A model generated the notes under the pieces. The model saw only the letters and a program-made list of their open reading frames with translations, was not told where the DNA came from and did not search any database. From Telopea speciosissima (lineage: Eukaryota > Streptophyta > Magnoliopsida > Proteales > Proteaceae): a DNA stretch of 64,000 nt. The stretch is taken from NCBI RefSeq assembly GCF_018873765.1, contig NC_057922.1:66984755-67048754 (forward strand), written 5' to 3'. The stretch's first letter is position 1. Each line of letters opens with the position of its first letter. This document shows, piece after piece, positions 44,376 to 57,379 of this stretch. The translations under genes were made by a program, and so were the position numbers.

Positions 44376-44428
44376 TACTAGCTGTGTGTGCAGTAAAGGA
44401 GCTCAATCCCGGATTCTGCCTATCTCAG

Positions 44429-44964
44429 ATTTTTTTTTTTTTTGGTAAAAGAAAAAAAGTTATATTAAGATAAGGAAATATATACAGTTTTGTTGGTCAA
44501 AGCATTACGAACCAAGTTCACCACTATAATTATACAAAAAGGATCTCCATGAACTATATACTTAATGTTACAATACAAGTCAGAAATATATAGTAGATCT
44601 TTAAGATGCTACAAGGGCCAAGCTGATTTGGTTGGAGAGGGAAGAACATCGTCGATCATAGGATAAGAACACCACACTTCTTGGATCTGCAAGCCCAAAA
44701 TTGATGTTTGATCCAGCCCAGTTCTAATACTATACAAAATCGGCTCCAGTTCCATCGAAACAGACTGAAATCTAGCAGCAAAAAAAGTAAGTCTTCTTCC
44801 TGTCAAAAAACAATAAGCCCATTCTACTATGCTCAAACCTGGTATGTAGTATCCTACGCAAATTACAACATGAAAATCGAGGTTTGGTAAACCATGGAAT
44901 TATGAAATAGATAAACAAACATCCGACTCATTATTTACATTTGAGGGTGTAACAGGTGAGGGAA
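44429..44964 (-). mobile_element. 5'-truncated LINE, minus strand, with target duplication
   Basis: CCTATCTCAG at 44419-44428 and 44965-44974 flank a body whose poly(T) at the low end is the reverse of its A tail. A minus-strand frame (44836-44609) is an RNase H remnant (EWAYCFLTGRR, RTGLDQTSILGLQIQEVWC). Same family as 33628-34023. Confidence 0.75.
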
Positions 44965-47330
44965 CCTATCTCAGTTTTTTTTGTTAGTGAATGTGTTATG
45001 GACTGGTTTACCAAAAATAAATAAATAAAAGAATGTATTATGGACGGAAAGGGGTATGACATCTTTAAGTCATAAGACTTGCTTTTGAGTACGTGCATGC
45101 CAGCTTAACATAACCTCCTTTTAATTTGCAGCTCCACCGCCTTCTATTTTTCTTCTTTCCTTCTCTTCTCTTTTCTGGCGGCCAGAATTATTTGTGATCA
45201 AACCATGAATGAAGAAGATGTAGATGTTAGGTAAGAGTACTAATATAAATGTAGAGAGAGAAAACCAAAACCAATTTAATGCTCATTGAATCAAATGAAA
45301 GATTTTATACGGTGAAGGACCCCAATGCTAATACTTTCTTTCTTCATATATATATTTGAGTACAGCTAACCAGAGACTTCTCTTCCTGCAAAAGGGTAAA
45401 GTTCTAGGACTCAGAGTAACTTCAAAAGATTTAAGGGAATTTTTTTAAAAAAAATGGAAAAGGTTCAACTAGAGTGAGAAATGGGTTTGCATGAAATTCC
45501 ATCTTTTCTATCATTCTTTTTGTTTGTCTGGTCGAAACTTGACATGCAAGTCTATGGGAGGGACTATGAGGACTATTACATAATGTCCATTGAATTTCAA
45601 TTCCATATAACTTTTTTTTTTTTTTTTAATAAATTATATATAACTTTTTCTCATGTAGTGATTGAAGTAACTGCTGCCAACTCAAGATTCCTTCCTTGTT
45701 TGGCCAACCAAAAACAGTAAAAGTACACAATTACAAATTCTACCACCAATTTCCACCATTTTAAAGTATATATATTGAGCCAAAGTTTATTGATTTTCAA
45801 AATTATTTCTGCATTAATAATCCCATTCGAAAAAATCTTGAAAAATAGTTATATTCTTCGGTTTATTTCTATCCATTGTCAGAAAAAAAAAAAAAAAAAA
45901 AAAAAAAAACCCTTCCCTTGCACTCCTTGCTACTGTCAAACTATGTACTATCTCTCAAATTCCATCCCCTCCCCATCAAATATCTGATTCTTCACGATTG
46001 TCCATTTTTCATGATGTGAAGCTATCTCTATATAGGCCCTTCTATTAATTAATCATCAGCAGCAATCGTAAAGGTGCAGCAAACACATACAGATTTGACT
46101 CCCACCCCCACCTTTTCTGTTCAAAATTTAGGTGAAGAAGGTTAGAGAAATACAAAAAAGATCGTAGGGCCAATGTTTTTATCATTGAGTCCTTGGTGAT
46201 AAAAGAAGAAGATGTTGATATTACAATTTATAAATACATACACATTAATCGTCCATTCGAAGTTGGTTCATTAAAAGTGATGGTTCATTAATAGATATTC
46301 CATTAATAATTTTTTTAAGGGGGAGGGTTCTCTCTAACGCCCATGTACAGTTTGGAGTGTCCACAAGCGGGATAGGGTATTCGTACAAAAAAACCTATGC
46401 ATGAAATATGGGGGATATTTATGACATTTTCTTACAGGGTTGCTACATCACTAATACAAGTGTGGAGGACGTGCGGTTTGGATTTTAGGCCGGCATTGGG
46501 ATAAACTTAAATCTTCTTTTTAATAAAATTTTTTATTTTATTTTAATTTGTACAACCATAAGGTCCATAACTCAACCCCCCCCCCCCCCCTCCCTCAATT
46601 CCATAGCCATATTACCATCAACCCAAAAAATAGCACCTGATCTGACCATCATTCTTTTGATTTTTTTTGGGTGATTTGGAGGAGCTTGGGCACCTCTCAA
46701 TATTACAATATTAGATAAAATATTTGCACAACGGCAGTTTTAATTATGAAATTGCATTAGGGTACCTTTATTAAGACTCAGATTATTGTAGCACTATCTC
46801 TATAAAAAGTCTTAGATACCCTACCCTGCCTTTATTTTTAATGTATTCTTCTCATAATACCTCTCTCTTACAAGGTATGAAACTGTTGTACACTGGCGTT
46901 GCAGGGAACCCTCCCCCTTCAATAGTTGTTGGAAGTCGCATGAAATAATAGAGATGAGTTGGGGGAAGGCACGTGATTAGGTGAATTGGAGAGAAGAAGT
47001 CATAATTATATGGATGCATGCATGGATGGGGCCAATCGCATTTATAAAGCCCAGAACTGGGTAGGACGACGATGACTGGGAACCAACTACCCTTGTCCCT
47101 CTTTATCGCCCCTCCCTCTTCCTAAAAGACAAAATTCATTTCCCCCTTATAACACAGTTGATGACGGACGGACGGACGTACGTAATTACCAAAGTATGTA
47201 TATGATCGATATAGTGAATGAAACTTGTCCCAAAAAGCTTCCATTTTGTTAACAGCCCCTAATAGCACAGTCACAGTGCGACACCGACGACTGCGGAGGA
47301 TGAGCTAACTGACTTGGAGGGATCAACTCT

Positions 47331-47357
47331 ATATTATTATTATTATTATTATTATTA
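47331..47357. repeat. ATT microsatellite
   Basis: About nine ATT units. Confidence 0.9.
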
Positions 47358-48014
47358 ATAATCAAAAGGAGGAACTGTACTTGATGGAGTAGATGCTGAT
47401 GATCAGATTGCCGTTGTTTATGTGAGAGCGAGCGTTCATGGGCGTTAATAACCACAACAGCTTGCGTTCGATCTCCAATGATACACTGAAAGGGTGAGGC
47501 ACATGCACAAGTGCCACCCACACAACAAAAGACTCTTGTCCGAGAGAGATGGAGAGATGATACGGGTTCCGTCACTACTCACCAGGTTCATATATATTCA
47601 CTAGTTATAAATCGGCAAGGGTTTTTTTTTTTATGTTTTTTTTTTTTGGATAAAAAGAGTTTTATTATAAAAACGTGATAAGCTCATCAAGACTGAGGAT
47701 TACATGATCGATAAGGGTCTGTTAAGAGTTTTTATTCGCAAAAGATTTTATACTTATGCGGCCGTATATGGTATACGATTATACTTTCAACCGTTGAATA
47801 GGCATACATGATCGTATACATTACACAATCTCTCATTTCTATTCAACGATTGCATGTACCCCTTTTTTGTTTTTTCAATTTGTTTGTAGATTCATGAGAG
47901 TAAAGAAGAAGCAAGACATAAAGCTTTCTACTTTAACAGGATGAAAGAGAGAGCTGATAAAGATGCAACAATGATAAAAGTGGGACACCCGATCGAACGC
48001 GTTTTCAGTAAATG

Positions 48015-48053
48015 ACTCTCTCCCTCTCTCCCTCTCTCCCTCTCTCCCTCTCT
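48015..48053. repeat. CTCTCCCT microsatellite
   Basis: About five units of CTCTCCCT. Confidence 0.9.
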
Positions 48054-48283
48054 TATCCTTCACATTTTCAGAACATGGGAAATAAACGCTAATAAAGAAA
48101 AGATGTTACTTGCATTCAACGGTTCAACCCTTCATTTATTGGTACCCTCTGAGAGTCTGAGTGAGTGATGGGGACAGTCAGGATCCCCTCCATACTGCAT
48201 TCTGCATTCTGCATCTCATGTATTAGGGTCCTCTCCGTCCCCATTTTGTTTTTTTAAGAAAAAGGCCAATTGTTCTCTATGAA

Positions 48284-48400
48284 GGGGGCCAGGCTGTGCC
48301 CAGACACAAGGGGGTGGGTGAATGACCACCCTACCCCCTGAATGGCAGGTTCATGTGTCTGGGCATAGGCTACGCTGCGGCACAAAGAACATCAGCCCTT
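48284..48400. repeat. Foldback element, second family, copy 2
   Basis: Clear hairpin with TGTGCCCAGACACA pairing with TGTGTCTGGGCATA and a CCACCCTACCCCC centre. It matches 25565-25695. Confidence 0.82.
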
Positions 48401-48465
48401 TGAAAAAATAGCAATTTTATTTAATCAACGTGTAGTATATACTATATATGAGTGGAGAAGAAACA

Positions 48466-49247
48466 CTGCCTGAGAGAGGTCTCTGATAGTTCACAAATTG
48501 GTGGTGTTCGGGTGAAATCGGTTGATGATCTGGTCATGGCCAAAAAGTTCCAAGTGGCAATTGCTAGATCCGGCAAATTCTGTTTCAGAAGTGAAATGGC
48601 GTCAACCACCCCTAGGCTGGACAAAACTAGACATTGATGGCTCATCTCTGGGAAATCCGGGGTCCTTAGGAGCAGGAGGGATATTCAGAAATCACATGAG
48701 TTCCCCAATCAGGTGCTTTGCCACCTTCCAAGGAGTGGGAACAAATTTTAAAGCTGAACTGGCAGCCTTCTTTGAAGGAATCAAAGAAGCTAAGAAGCTA
48801 CAAATCAGTAGATTGTGGGTGGAATGTGATTCTACATCAGTGGTCTCTACAATTCTCTCAAACACGTACCCATGGTACTTCCTGCAGCTGTGGTGGACAG
48901 TATCCAACTTTCTTGGCTCCATTCAATGGCGCATCACTCACTGTTTCCACGAGGTAAATACTGCAGCAGATGCACTTGCCAAAAAAGCAGCAATGCTACA
49001 AGAGTCCTTCTTCTGGATCACTGCCCCTTCTTTCATTGCTCAGGCAATCGAATGGGAAGCTTTGGGCCGGCCCTATTACAGATTCTAGCCAGTTTTTGGA
49101 AAGGAAGGTGTTTCCGGTTTTTACTTTGTCTGCTAAAGTGGGATGTGAAGGGCCAGACACGGCTTTTGTATGCTATCTTTTCACTCCCTCTTGATGTAAC
49201 TTTCTCATTTACTTTCTATTATATTCGTTGCTGATATTTACCAAAAA
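48466..49247 (+). mobile_element. 5'-truncated LINE with 22-bp target duplication
   Basis: ATATATGAGTGGAGAAGAAA plus CA (48444-48465) recurs at 49248-49269 with one mismatch, so both ends are fixed. The body carries the C-terminal RNase H of L1 ORF2 in one open frame, 48522-49088: WTKLDIDGSSLGNPG (catalytic Asp), FKAELAAFFEGI (Glu), LWVECDSTSVV (Asp), HCFHEVNTAADALAKKA (Asp), and a short tail ending RPYYRF. Everything upstream of RNase H is lost. The tail CTGATATTTACCAAAAAAT marks the 3' end. The open RNase H frame suggests a fairly recent insertion. Confidence 0.88.
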
Positions 49248-49269
49248 ATATATGAGTGAAGAAGAAACA

Positions 49270-49925
49270 AACTCCACAATCTATGGATCGGAATTAGGTC
49301 AAATTGTCGTACACATTATTGAAAGTGCCCTCCTTGCCCGGGAGCTAGCAAAGCTATTTTGCTCCCTTGTAACATAAGAGAAATTACTTGTGATTATGTT
49401 TGTCAACTTTGTCTTCCCAGATGTCTGCCATATATAATCAAGAATGTTTTCAATTTTGAGGAATGGAGCGAATTCTTTAATGTATCTCTGGTTAGTTTTT
49501 TAGAACAAATTTTGCTCTTAGAGTTGATGAGCCTCCCAAGCCATTGGTTGATAGCATTGTTAAAGCTAAGACTCTTTATCAAAGTGGGAGGAGTCAAATC
49601 GGTTATATCTAATGCTCATATATGAAAAACACAATGAGTAAGATCATCAAGAAAAGTATCACTTCGACTAAGAATGTTAAAGAATTACTTGCAGTTGTAA
49701 GTAAGAAATTCACCATTCATGATAGAAGGGCACTAACATGGAGCTGTTTACATCCACTTATTATGATCGTGTGAGCAGAATTCGTGATTATATCATAAAA
49801 GTGACTAATTGTATCATGGAATTGTTTACAACCGCTTACTAGTTTGGGGTTTTTGGTCACCCATCTTCTATTTCTTCAAAAATTGAATCTCTTATGTTCT
49901 CTTTCCTTTGAAAAGGCCATGATAG
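49270..49925. other. Unassigned stretch left of a LINE
   Basis: AT-rich with short frames. It could be earlier, decayed parts of the LINE that becomes recognisable near 49930, but no motif proves this. Confidence 0.35.
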
Positions 49926-50930
49926 TCCCACTTTCCTGAATCCTTTTAGTTAGGTTAAGGTTTGTCTGTAGAAAAATGATGGGGTTTAGGTCTTTGTAGA
50001 GTTAAATATTCCAATATTGTTGACATTATCATTTGGAATATTTCATTTAAGAAAAAAAGCATTTAAGTAAATTGGGTGTACTGTATGTATCTCAAATTTG
50101 ATTTTATATGGACTATCTCGTGCCCTTCTGATGCTTCTTGGGCCTGGAGAAAAATTCTTAAATATAGACATTTTGTTTCTGATTCTATTCAGACTTCTAT
50201 TGATGATGGTTCAAATACTTTTCTTTGACTTAATAACTGGCATCCTGATAGGGTGTTCTGATTTCAAAATTTGGTGATAGAATTAGGTATGATGCTGGTT
50301 TAGATAGGCTTGCAAATGTCTCTTCTATTCTTTATGATGGTAATGGCTATCTCGCACTAGAAATTCCGCAACCCTAATTGAGGTTTGGAGCAAGCTTTCT
50401 AGCTAGCATTCGTTTGAGCCCTTGAGGTAGTGGGGATTTGATTCAATGGGTTACAAATTCTTCAAAAAAAAAAAAATTCTCTTATGCATCTGCTTGGAAT
50501 ATGGTAAAAGCTAGAGCTCGTAGAGTTCCTTGGTGTAGAATGGTCTGGTTCAGCCCATCTATCCCAAGGCATAGTTTCACTGTTTGGAGAGCTATGACCA
50601 TTTCCCTTTCCACCCAGTATTTTCTTCTTCAGAGAAACCTATCTATCCCAAATTGTTGCCTTTGTTGGAATTCTATGGAAAGTGTTGATCATTTTCTTTT
50701 CTTGCCCTTTATCCTCTTCTGTCTAGAAAAGAGTTCTTAGATATAATTTCTTTTGACAGAGAATGGAGGTGGATCATGAACCTTCAATGACAAATTATCT
50801 TGTGACATTTTGGGTAAGTTGGCATTTAATGCAGTGATTCATCATATCAGGTGAAAAAAAAAAACAAAAGAAGATGGGCCTCCTCTTCGCATTCTATTGA
50901 GAAGATTTGGGATGTTATTCTTTTAAGATC
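49926..50930 (+). mobile_element. LINE (L1-type) remnant, left part, interrupted by copia-2
   Basis: Broken frames give VCRKMMG-like, NIFHLRKKSI-like and CPSDASWAWRKILKY segments. These are followed by FSYASAWNMVKARARRVPW, MVWFSPSIPRHSFTVWRAM and CCLCWNSMESVDHFLF, the zinc-binding domain after L1 reverse transcriptase. The last codons before the copia element (HSIEKIWDVILLRS) continue in sense on its far side at 57796. Internal stops are many. Confidence 0.78.
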
Positions 50931-51341
50931 TATAAACGATAAGAATCCATCCGATTCATCCTTATCTCCAACAGCTAAGATATCAGAGTCCAATTATGTC
51001 GTTATGTGTGATAATAGATCAAGCACTACCAAGGATACTTCGGATCTTATCTCCAACTCAACACTTCAATCTACAATAGTGTTTGAGTCATCGTCTAACT
51101 CTCCAAGGCTCAAGGATCATACTGAGAAGTGTTCTAGATCAACACTAACACCTTGTACTTATCTTTGTAGATCCAAAACTACTAATCCTCTACATCTATA
51201 TAATGAGAGGGTTAGTAAAGAGTTAAAGCAGCGAAAACAAATCAGTTGTGTGGACGTAGGTTTTGATAAACCGAACCACGTTAAAACCCTTGTGTCATCT
51301 TCTTCTTCCTTATCTTCTATCCTCCTCTCTTAACTTCAACA
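50931..51341 (+). repeat. copia-2 5' LTR
   Basis: 411 bp, ends CAACA followed by the primer-binding site TGGTATCA. Confidence 0.95.
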
Positions 51342-52949
51342 TGGTATCATCCGACCAGGGCTCCTTAGGATCCACAAGTAACCTACCCAGCCTTGGAATA
51401 GGATCCTCCTCTCTACCTCTGTTTCCATCTCTCAGCCATGCTATTGCTATTAAACTGAGTGACTCCAACTCCCTACTGTGGCACTCTCAGTTCATTCCCC
51501 TCCTCCGTGGATATGATCTCTATGGTATGGTTACAGGTACTACGCCATGTCCTCCTGAATATCTCACACCAGCGGCTGATGCATCTCCAACAGATCCTCC
51601 CACGATCAATCCTGCCTACCAATCATGGCAGTGCCAAGACCAACTCCTCATGAGCTGGTTGATTTCCTCCTTAACAGAACCAGTCCATGCCCAGATCGTT
51701 GGATGCAGTACCTCTCATGAGGTTTGGCATACTCTCGAGTGGTCCTACAACAACATTTCTAGTGCATGTGTGCTGTAACTTCGGTTTCACCTTCAAAACA
51801 CCAAGCGAGGTTCATCCACCATTCAAGAGTATTTCCTACGGATCAAAACCATCACTGATCTCCTTGCTGCCGTAGGGAAACCTGTAACCGATGAAGATCC
51901 CTGCCTCTATATACTCGGTGGCCTAGGATCTGAATATTCGGCATTCGTTACCTCGATTACTACACGTCGAGAGCCTCTATCCTACACTGGTCTGCATGGT
52001 CCTCACGCAAGAGATCTGGATGCTCGATGAGCAACCCTTAGCTGATATGAATGTCACAGCCAATACTGTCACCACCCATACTGACACTCATGGTGGACGA
52101 TCCAATCGTGGCAATGGTGGGTCACGCAATGGTCGTGGCACTAATCGGACCGGCTACCAGCGTTACCCTAATCAAGGTATGAATCAACAGGCTCCTCACC
52201 CTCATAACCCTGCTCCGAATGTATGTCAAATCTGTAACAGGGTTGGTCACAAGGCCCTTGATTGTCGCAATCTCTTCAATCATGCGTTCCAACAGCCTCA
52301 AGACAATGTACCACCTGCTGCAAATTTGGTTGATTATAATCGTACTGCACCAACCAACAATAATGTCTGGTTTCCTGATTCTGGAGCAACGAATCACATC
52401 ACTGCTGATATGGATAACTTGGCTATATCCACTGATTATACTGGACAGGATCAGGTCCAAGTAGGCAACAGTTCAGGTTTGAAAATTCTACACACTGGGT
52501 CCTCTCATATTTGATCTTCTGCTAAGAACTTAATTCTTCCAAATATTCTACATGTGCCTTCAATTACTCAAAATCTATTGTCTGTATCTCAATTCACAAA
52601 ATATAATAATGTCATGTTTGAATTTCATCCTGATCGTTTCTATGTTAAGGATTGCTGCACGGGGAGATGTCTTCTCCAGGGAATCAGTAAAGATGGGCTC
52701 TACCAGCTAGCTATGAATAACGGTGCTCCATTGGTCAATGGATCTGCTCCACATGCTCTAGTTGGTGAACGCACATCTCTTCATCAATGGCACAACAGGC
52801 TAGGGCATGCAGCCCTCCGTACTGTTTGTCAGCTTACCAGTAGCTTTAATTTACCATTAAATTCTCAGTAGGGTTTTAATGTTTGTAATGCCTGTCAACA
52901 GGGCAAGAGTCATAAATTACCTTTTTACTCTTCTCCCCATCGTTCTAGT

Positions 52950-54634
52950 GGGCCCTAGCCCCTCTAAGTATCGTTAATATCAATCCAAAACCCAAGTTTT
53001 GAAAAATGATAATGCCGTCCCCTATTTTTTAAAGATTATATCAAACGTACCCTAACTGTTAAAAAGCGCCATTAAGTGATGACGTGGCATCTCCAATTTT
53101 TCTAAAACCCCAAATTACCCTTAATCTAATTTTATTTCCATTTTTATCCTCATCAATCCCAAAACCCCTTTTACAGTTTTACCCTTCATCGTTTTTCACC
53201 CCAAATCAAAACTCCTTTTTCATTGCTTTTCCCCCAAAATAAAAATTCCTTTTTCATCGTTTTCCCCCAAAATCAAAACCCATTTTTCGTTTCTTAATCT
53301 TCGTCTTCTTCTTCCTCGCACGCCTCACACCTGCAACATCAAAATGACGAACACCACCGTCCCTGCAATACCACCGCCAATCCTCTTCTTCATCGTCTTC
53401 TTCTGCCAGCACCACCACCATCATGCACCAGCGCCAGCACCACCGGACTGCCGCCGCCGATCTTCTTCTTCTCCTGTGAAACCCATCTACTACTTTCATC
53501 ATCTAAATGTAATCAAAACCCCTTTTTTCGTTTCTGTATCAACCCCTCCGAAGGCTGGACTGGCTATGTGCACGTCGAGATGCGCATAGGTACATATCCA
53601 GATCCAATTCACCGAAGTTGTTCTCCTCCTCCACTGTCGACTGTGTTCTGCTACTCTTGCACTTGTTCCACCCCCCGCCCCCCAAAATCAAAAAACAAAA
53701 AAAAAATCCACTTCGGTATCATCGATGTAGCGAAACCATTTCTAGTGGAAGATGGGCCGTTTTATCTAAAGAATGGAAAAAAATTTGTGGTAGATCAATC
53801 GCTTCTTTACCATTATAAATTACAAACATTACTTCAAGTGGAATACTTGTTTCTTGTCTGTGGATAACAAATGCAAATGAATCACTCAATCAGAGTATTC
53901 AAATCGGGAAATTGTGTTGGTTGATGTTGAATTGTTGGAATTAAATTGTATTGGACCAAGCAAGTCAATTTCAATTTTTTTTATGTGAATGAAAGCTTTT
54001 CAGTGGGAGTTCAGTGAGTAAGAGGATGATAGAGCAACTAGGTTATGAGATAAGGGATATCTGAGCAAACCCGAACTGTTGAGAGGTTACCCATCTCAAC
54101 AATTTTTCTGAGGATTCGGAACTTGGCTTTGCTAATTAGACCTCACTAATGGGTGAGGGAGCGATTTCTGAGAATACGCAACTCCTTAGATTGTTCAATT
54201 CAAACAATCTTATTAATTTCTATAATTGTATCAACATCATCATCTTTGTTTTTTTTTTGAGGAAGAAGAAGAAGAAGAAGAAGAAACGAAAAAAGGGGTT
54301 TTGATTTTGGAGGAAGACGATGAAAAATGAGTTTTGATTTTGGGGGAAAAGCAATGAAAAAGGGGTTTTGATTTGGGATGAAAAACAATGAAGGGTAAAA
54401 CTGTAAAAGGGGTTTTGGGATTGACGAGGGTAAAATAAAAATAAATTGGATTAAGGGTAATCTGGGGTTTTAGAAAAATTGGACATGCCACGTCATCACG
54501 TAATGACATTTTTTAACAATTAGGGTACGGTTGATATAATCTTTAAAAAGTAGGGGAGGGCATTATCATTTTCCAAAACTTGGGTACTAGGTTGATATTA
54601 AGGAAACTTAGAGGGGAGGGGGATGATATTTTCC
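52950..54634. mobile_element. Non-autonomous MULE-like element with very long inverted repeats, inside copia-2
   Basis: About 380 bp at each end are inverted copies: CCCCTCTAAGTATCGTTAAT / ATTAAGGAAACTTAGAGGGG, and further in CCCTAACTGTTAAAAA / TTTTTTAACAATTAGGG, ACGTGGCAT / ATGCCACGT. Inner parts of the arms are built from CCCAAAATCAAAACCC-like units. The middle (about 53340-54240) has no transposase; a Pro/His-rich short frame has no family features. Long arms and C-rich ends are typical of plant MULEs. The right edge is best placed at TTTTCCC 54634; a 9-bp duplication is not clear, so superfamily assignment is by form. Confidence 0.78.
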
Positions 54635-55404
54635 CTTGGACTTTTTATATTCTGATGATTGGGGTCCATCCCCCATCTCATCTTCCGATGGCCATCGTTA
54701 TTATGTTCATTTTGTTGATGACTACAGCAAATTCATATGGTTGTTTCCCCTTACTAATAAGTCGGAAGTACTACCTGTTTTTATCAAATTCAAGGTTCTT
54801 GTTGAGAATTTGTTTGACAGGAATATCAAGCGACTACATAGTGATTGGGGTGGGGAATACCACTCTGTTTCCAAATACTTGGAAAGTAATGGCATTGAAC
54901 ATAGAATATCTTGCCCACATACTCATGAGCATAATGGATCTGCTGAAAGAAGACACCGTCACATAGTTGAGACCGCATTGGCCTTAATGTCTCATGTCGG
55001 TGTGCCTAAATCATATTGGCACCATGCGTTTGCTACAACAGTTTTCATGATTAATCAGCTTCCCACAACCGTGATTGGCAATGTATGTCCTTTGTTTAAG
55101 TTGTTTAGCACCCAACCAGACTACATGACATTACGGGTTTTTGGAACAGCTTGCTACCCATTACTTAGGCCATTTAACAAGCATAAACTTGATTACAGAT
55201 CTGAGCTACATGTTTTTATTGGATACAGTTCCAAGCATAGGGGCTACAATTGCCTCAACATGTGCACAAAGACTATTATAATCTCCAGGCATGTGGTTTT
55301 TGATGAAGATCGGTTCCCATTTCATGAGACTACAACACTATTACCACCTAAAAACCCTTCACCAAATCCTTCAATTCTTGGTCCACCACTGGTTCTCTCT
55401 TGAT

Positions 55405-55735
55405 CATACTTGCCATCACCGCCATCATCCCAACACCTCACTCCACCACACTCATCATCTCCACCACCAATCCCTCCACCGAATCCACCATCGTCTCCAT
55501 CACCTATACCTCCACCGAATACACCATCATCTACACCATCTTTACCACCACCACCAATCTCTCCACCGAATCCACCATCATCTCCATCACCTATACCTCC
55601 ACCTATACCTCCACCGAATACACCATCATTTGCACCATCTTTACCTCCACCGAATCCTCCACCACACCCATCATCTCCACCGCCTATACATCCACCAAAT
55701 CCACCACCAAACCCTCCCCCCACTTCCCACCATCC
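55405..55735 (+). repeat. Pro/Ser-rich minisatellite in copia-2
   Basis: Degenerate units around CCACCGAATCCACCATC and CCTATACCTCCACC lie between integrase and reverse transcriptase, a variable linker in copia polyproteins. The His-, Thr- and Gly-rich frames in other registers are artefacts of the repeat. Confidence 0.85.
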
Positions 55736-57379
55736 CATGGTGACTCGAACACGTGATGGCACACGTAAGGCCAAGATTCTCCTTAGAACCAAACACCCAA
55801 TCCCTGTTTCCCTATTAAACGAATCTATAGCTCAGGCATTGGAACCCACATGTTACACCACTACTTCCAAAAGCCCTCATTGGCGTAAAGCCATGGACAC
55901 TGAGTTTAATGCTTTGATTAGGAACGACACATGGACTCTTGTCTCACCTCATCCTCAAATGAATATAGTTGGGTGTAAATGGGTCTACATAATCAAACGA
56001 CTGACAGATGGATCTATTGAGCGCTATAAAGCTCACTTGGTGGCAAAGGGGTTCCACCAACAGGAGGGACTGGATTACTCAGAGACAGTTAGTCCCTAGT
56101 AAAGCCCACGACTATTCATCTTGTGCTATCACTGGTTGTATCTAAGAGATGGATTGTATGCTAGCTTGATGTTCAAAATGCATTTTTGCATGGAATTCTA
56201 AAAGAAAGTCTACATGACTCAACCTCCTGGTTACACTGATTTACAGATCCCAAATCATGTGTGTCGCCTTCATAAGTCTCTTTATGGCCTTAAGCAGGCT
56301 CCACGGGCTTGGTTTGATCGCTTCAGTGAGTTTCTCACTGAGTTTGGATTTTTGGGGTCTAAAACAAATACATCACTATTTACCTACAACACTGCTGCAA
56401 TTACCATGTACCTATTGGTCTATGTTGATGATATCGTCCTAACTGGCAACAACACCCTGTTCATGTCAAGGTTCCTTGACCAACTTACCAAGACATTTAC
56501 AATTAAGGACCTCGATAATCTTCATTACTTCTTGGGCATCAGTGCTCATAGTTGTTCAAAGGGTCTTATGCTATCTCAATGGCAATACATTTTGGATCTG
56601 CTAGATCGCACTCATATGACTAGCTGCAAACCAATATCAACACCATTATCACCATCACAATCACTGTCACGACTAGGTGGAACTCCGGTGGATGACCCTA
56701 CTCTTTATCACAGTGTGGTTGGGGGCCTTCAATATGCAAGCCTGACAAGACCCGACATATCATTTGCCGTCAACAAAGTGTGTCAATTCATGCACCGCCC
56801 TTGCACTGACCATTGGGCAGCAGTGAAGCGAATTTTGAGATATTTAAAATCCACCATTGACCATGGACTCTATCTCCAACGCCAACCCACTTTACAACTA
56901 TCTGCTTACTTTGATGCAGACTCGGCTGGTTGCCCTGATGACAAGAAATCAATGGGCGGCTTTGCCATTTATCACGGCACCAATCTCATCTCTTGGAGTT
57001 CCCGCAAACAAGCAACTATGGCCCGATCGAGCACAGAATTGGAATATCGGGCCATCGCCAATGCAGCAGCTGAACTCACCTAGCTTCAATCTCTCTTAAA
57101 GGAACTCGGCTTGTACATGGCTCAAGCACCAATTCTGTGGTGTGATAATGTTGGTGCAACTTACTTAACAGCCAATCCTGTTTTTCACGCTCGTACAAAG
57201 CATGTGGAAATTGACTTCCACTTTGTACATGACAAAGTCGCAAAGGGTGACCTTGACGTCAGATTTAGCTCCACTAAGGATCAAATTGCAGACATTTTCA
57301 CAAAAGCACTAGCGAGTAAACGATACACTCAACTTCTGTCCAAGCTCAAGGTTCAACCCACCTTGCCCTTGAGGGGGCA

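Larger units (their letters stand above)
44975..48283. other. Long intergenic region without a supported gene
   Basis: 3.3 kb of mostly AT-rich DNA. It holds a 28-bp poly(A) at about 45882-45909, a poly(C) at about 46577-46590, and a probable minus-strand LINE tail at 47637-47720 (T-run, then TTTTATTATAAAAACG). Short frames, including 47575-47249 on the minus strand, lack family features. Confidence 0.5.

Noticed and set aside
53344-53589. Pro/His-rich 81-codon frame inside the nested MULE-like element
   Set aside because: No family features, biased composition and no splice or start context; not enough to call a captured gene.
52950-54634. Independent gene between two copia-2 segments
   Set aside because: The stretch is bounded by long inverted repeats and is better explained as an inserted DNA transposon.
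55291-55792. His-, Thr- and Gly-rich frames on both strands
   Set aside because: They are other registers of the Pro-rich minisatellite in copia-2.
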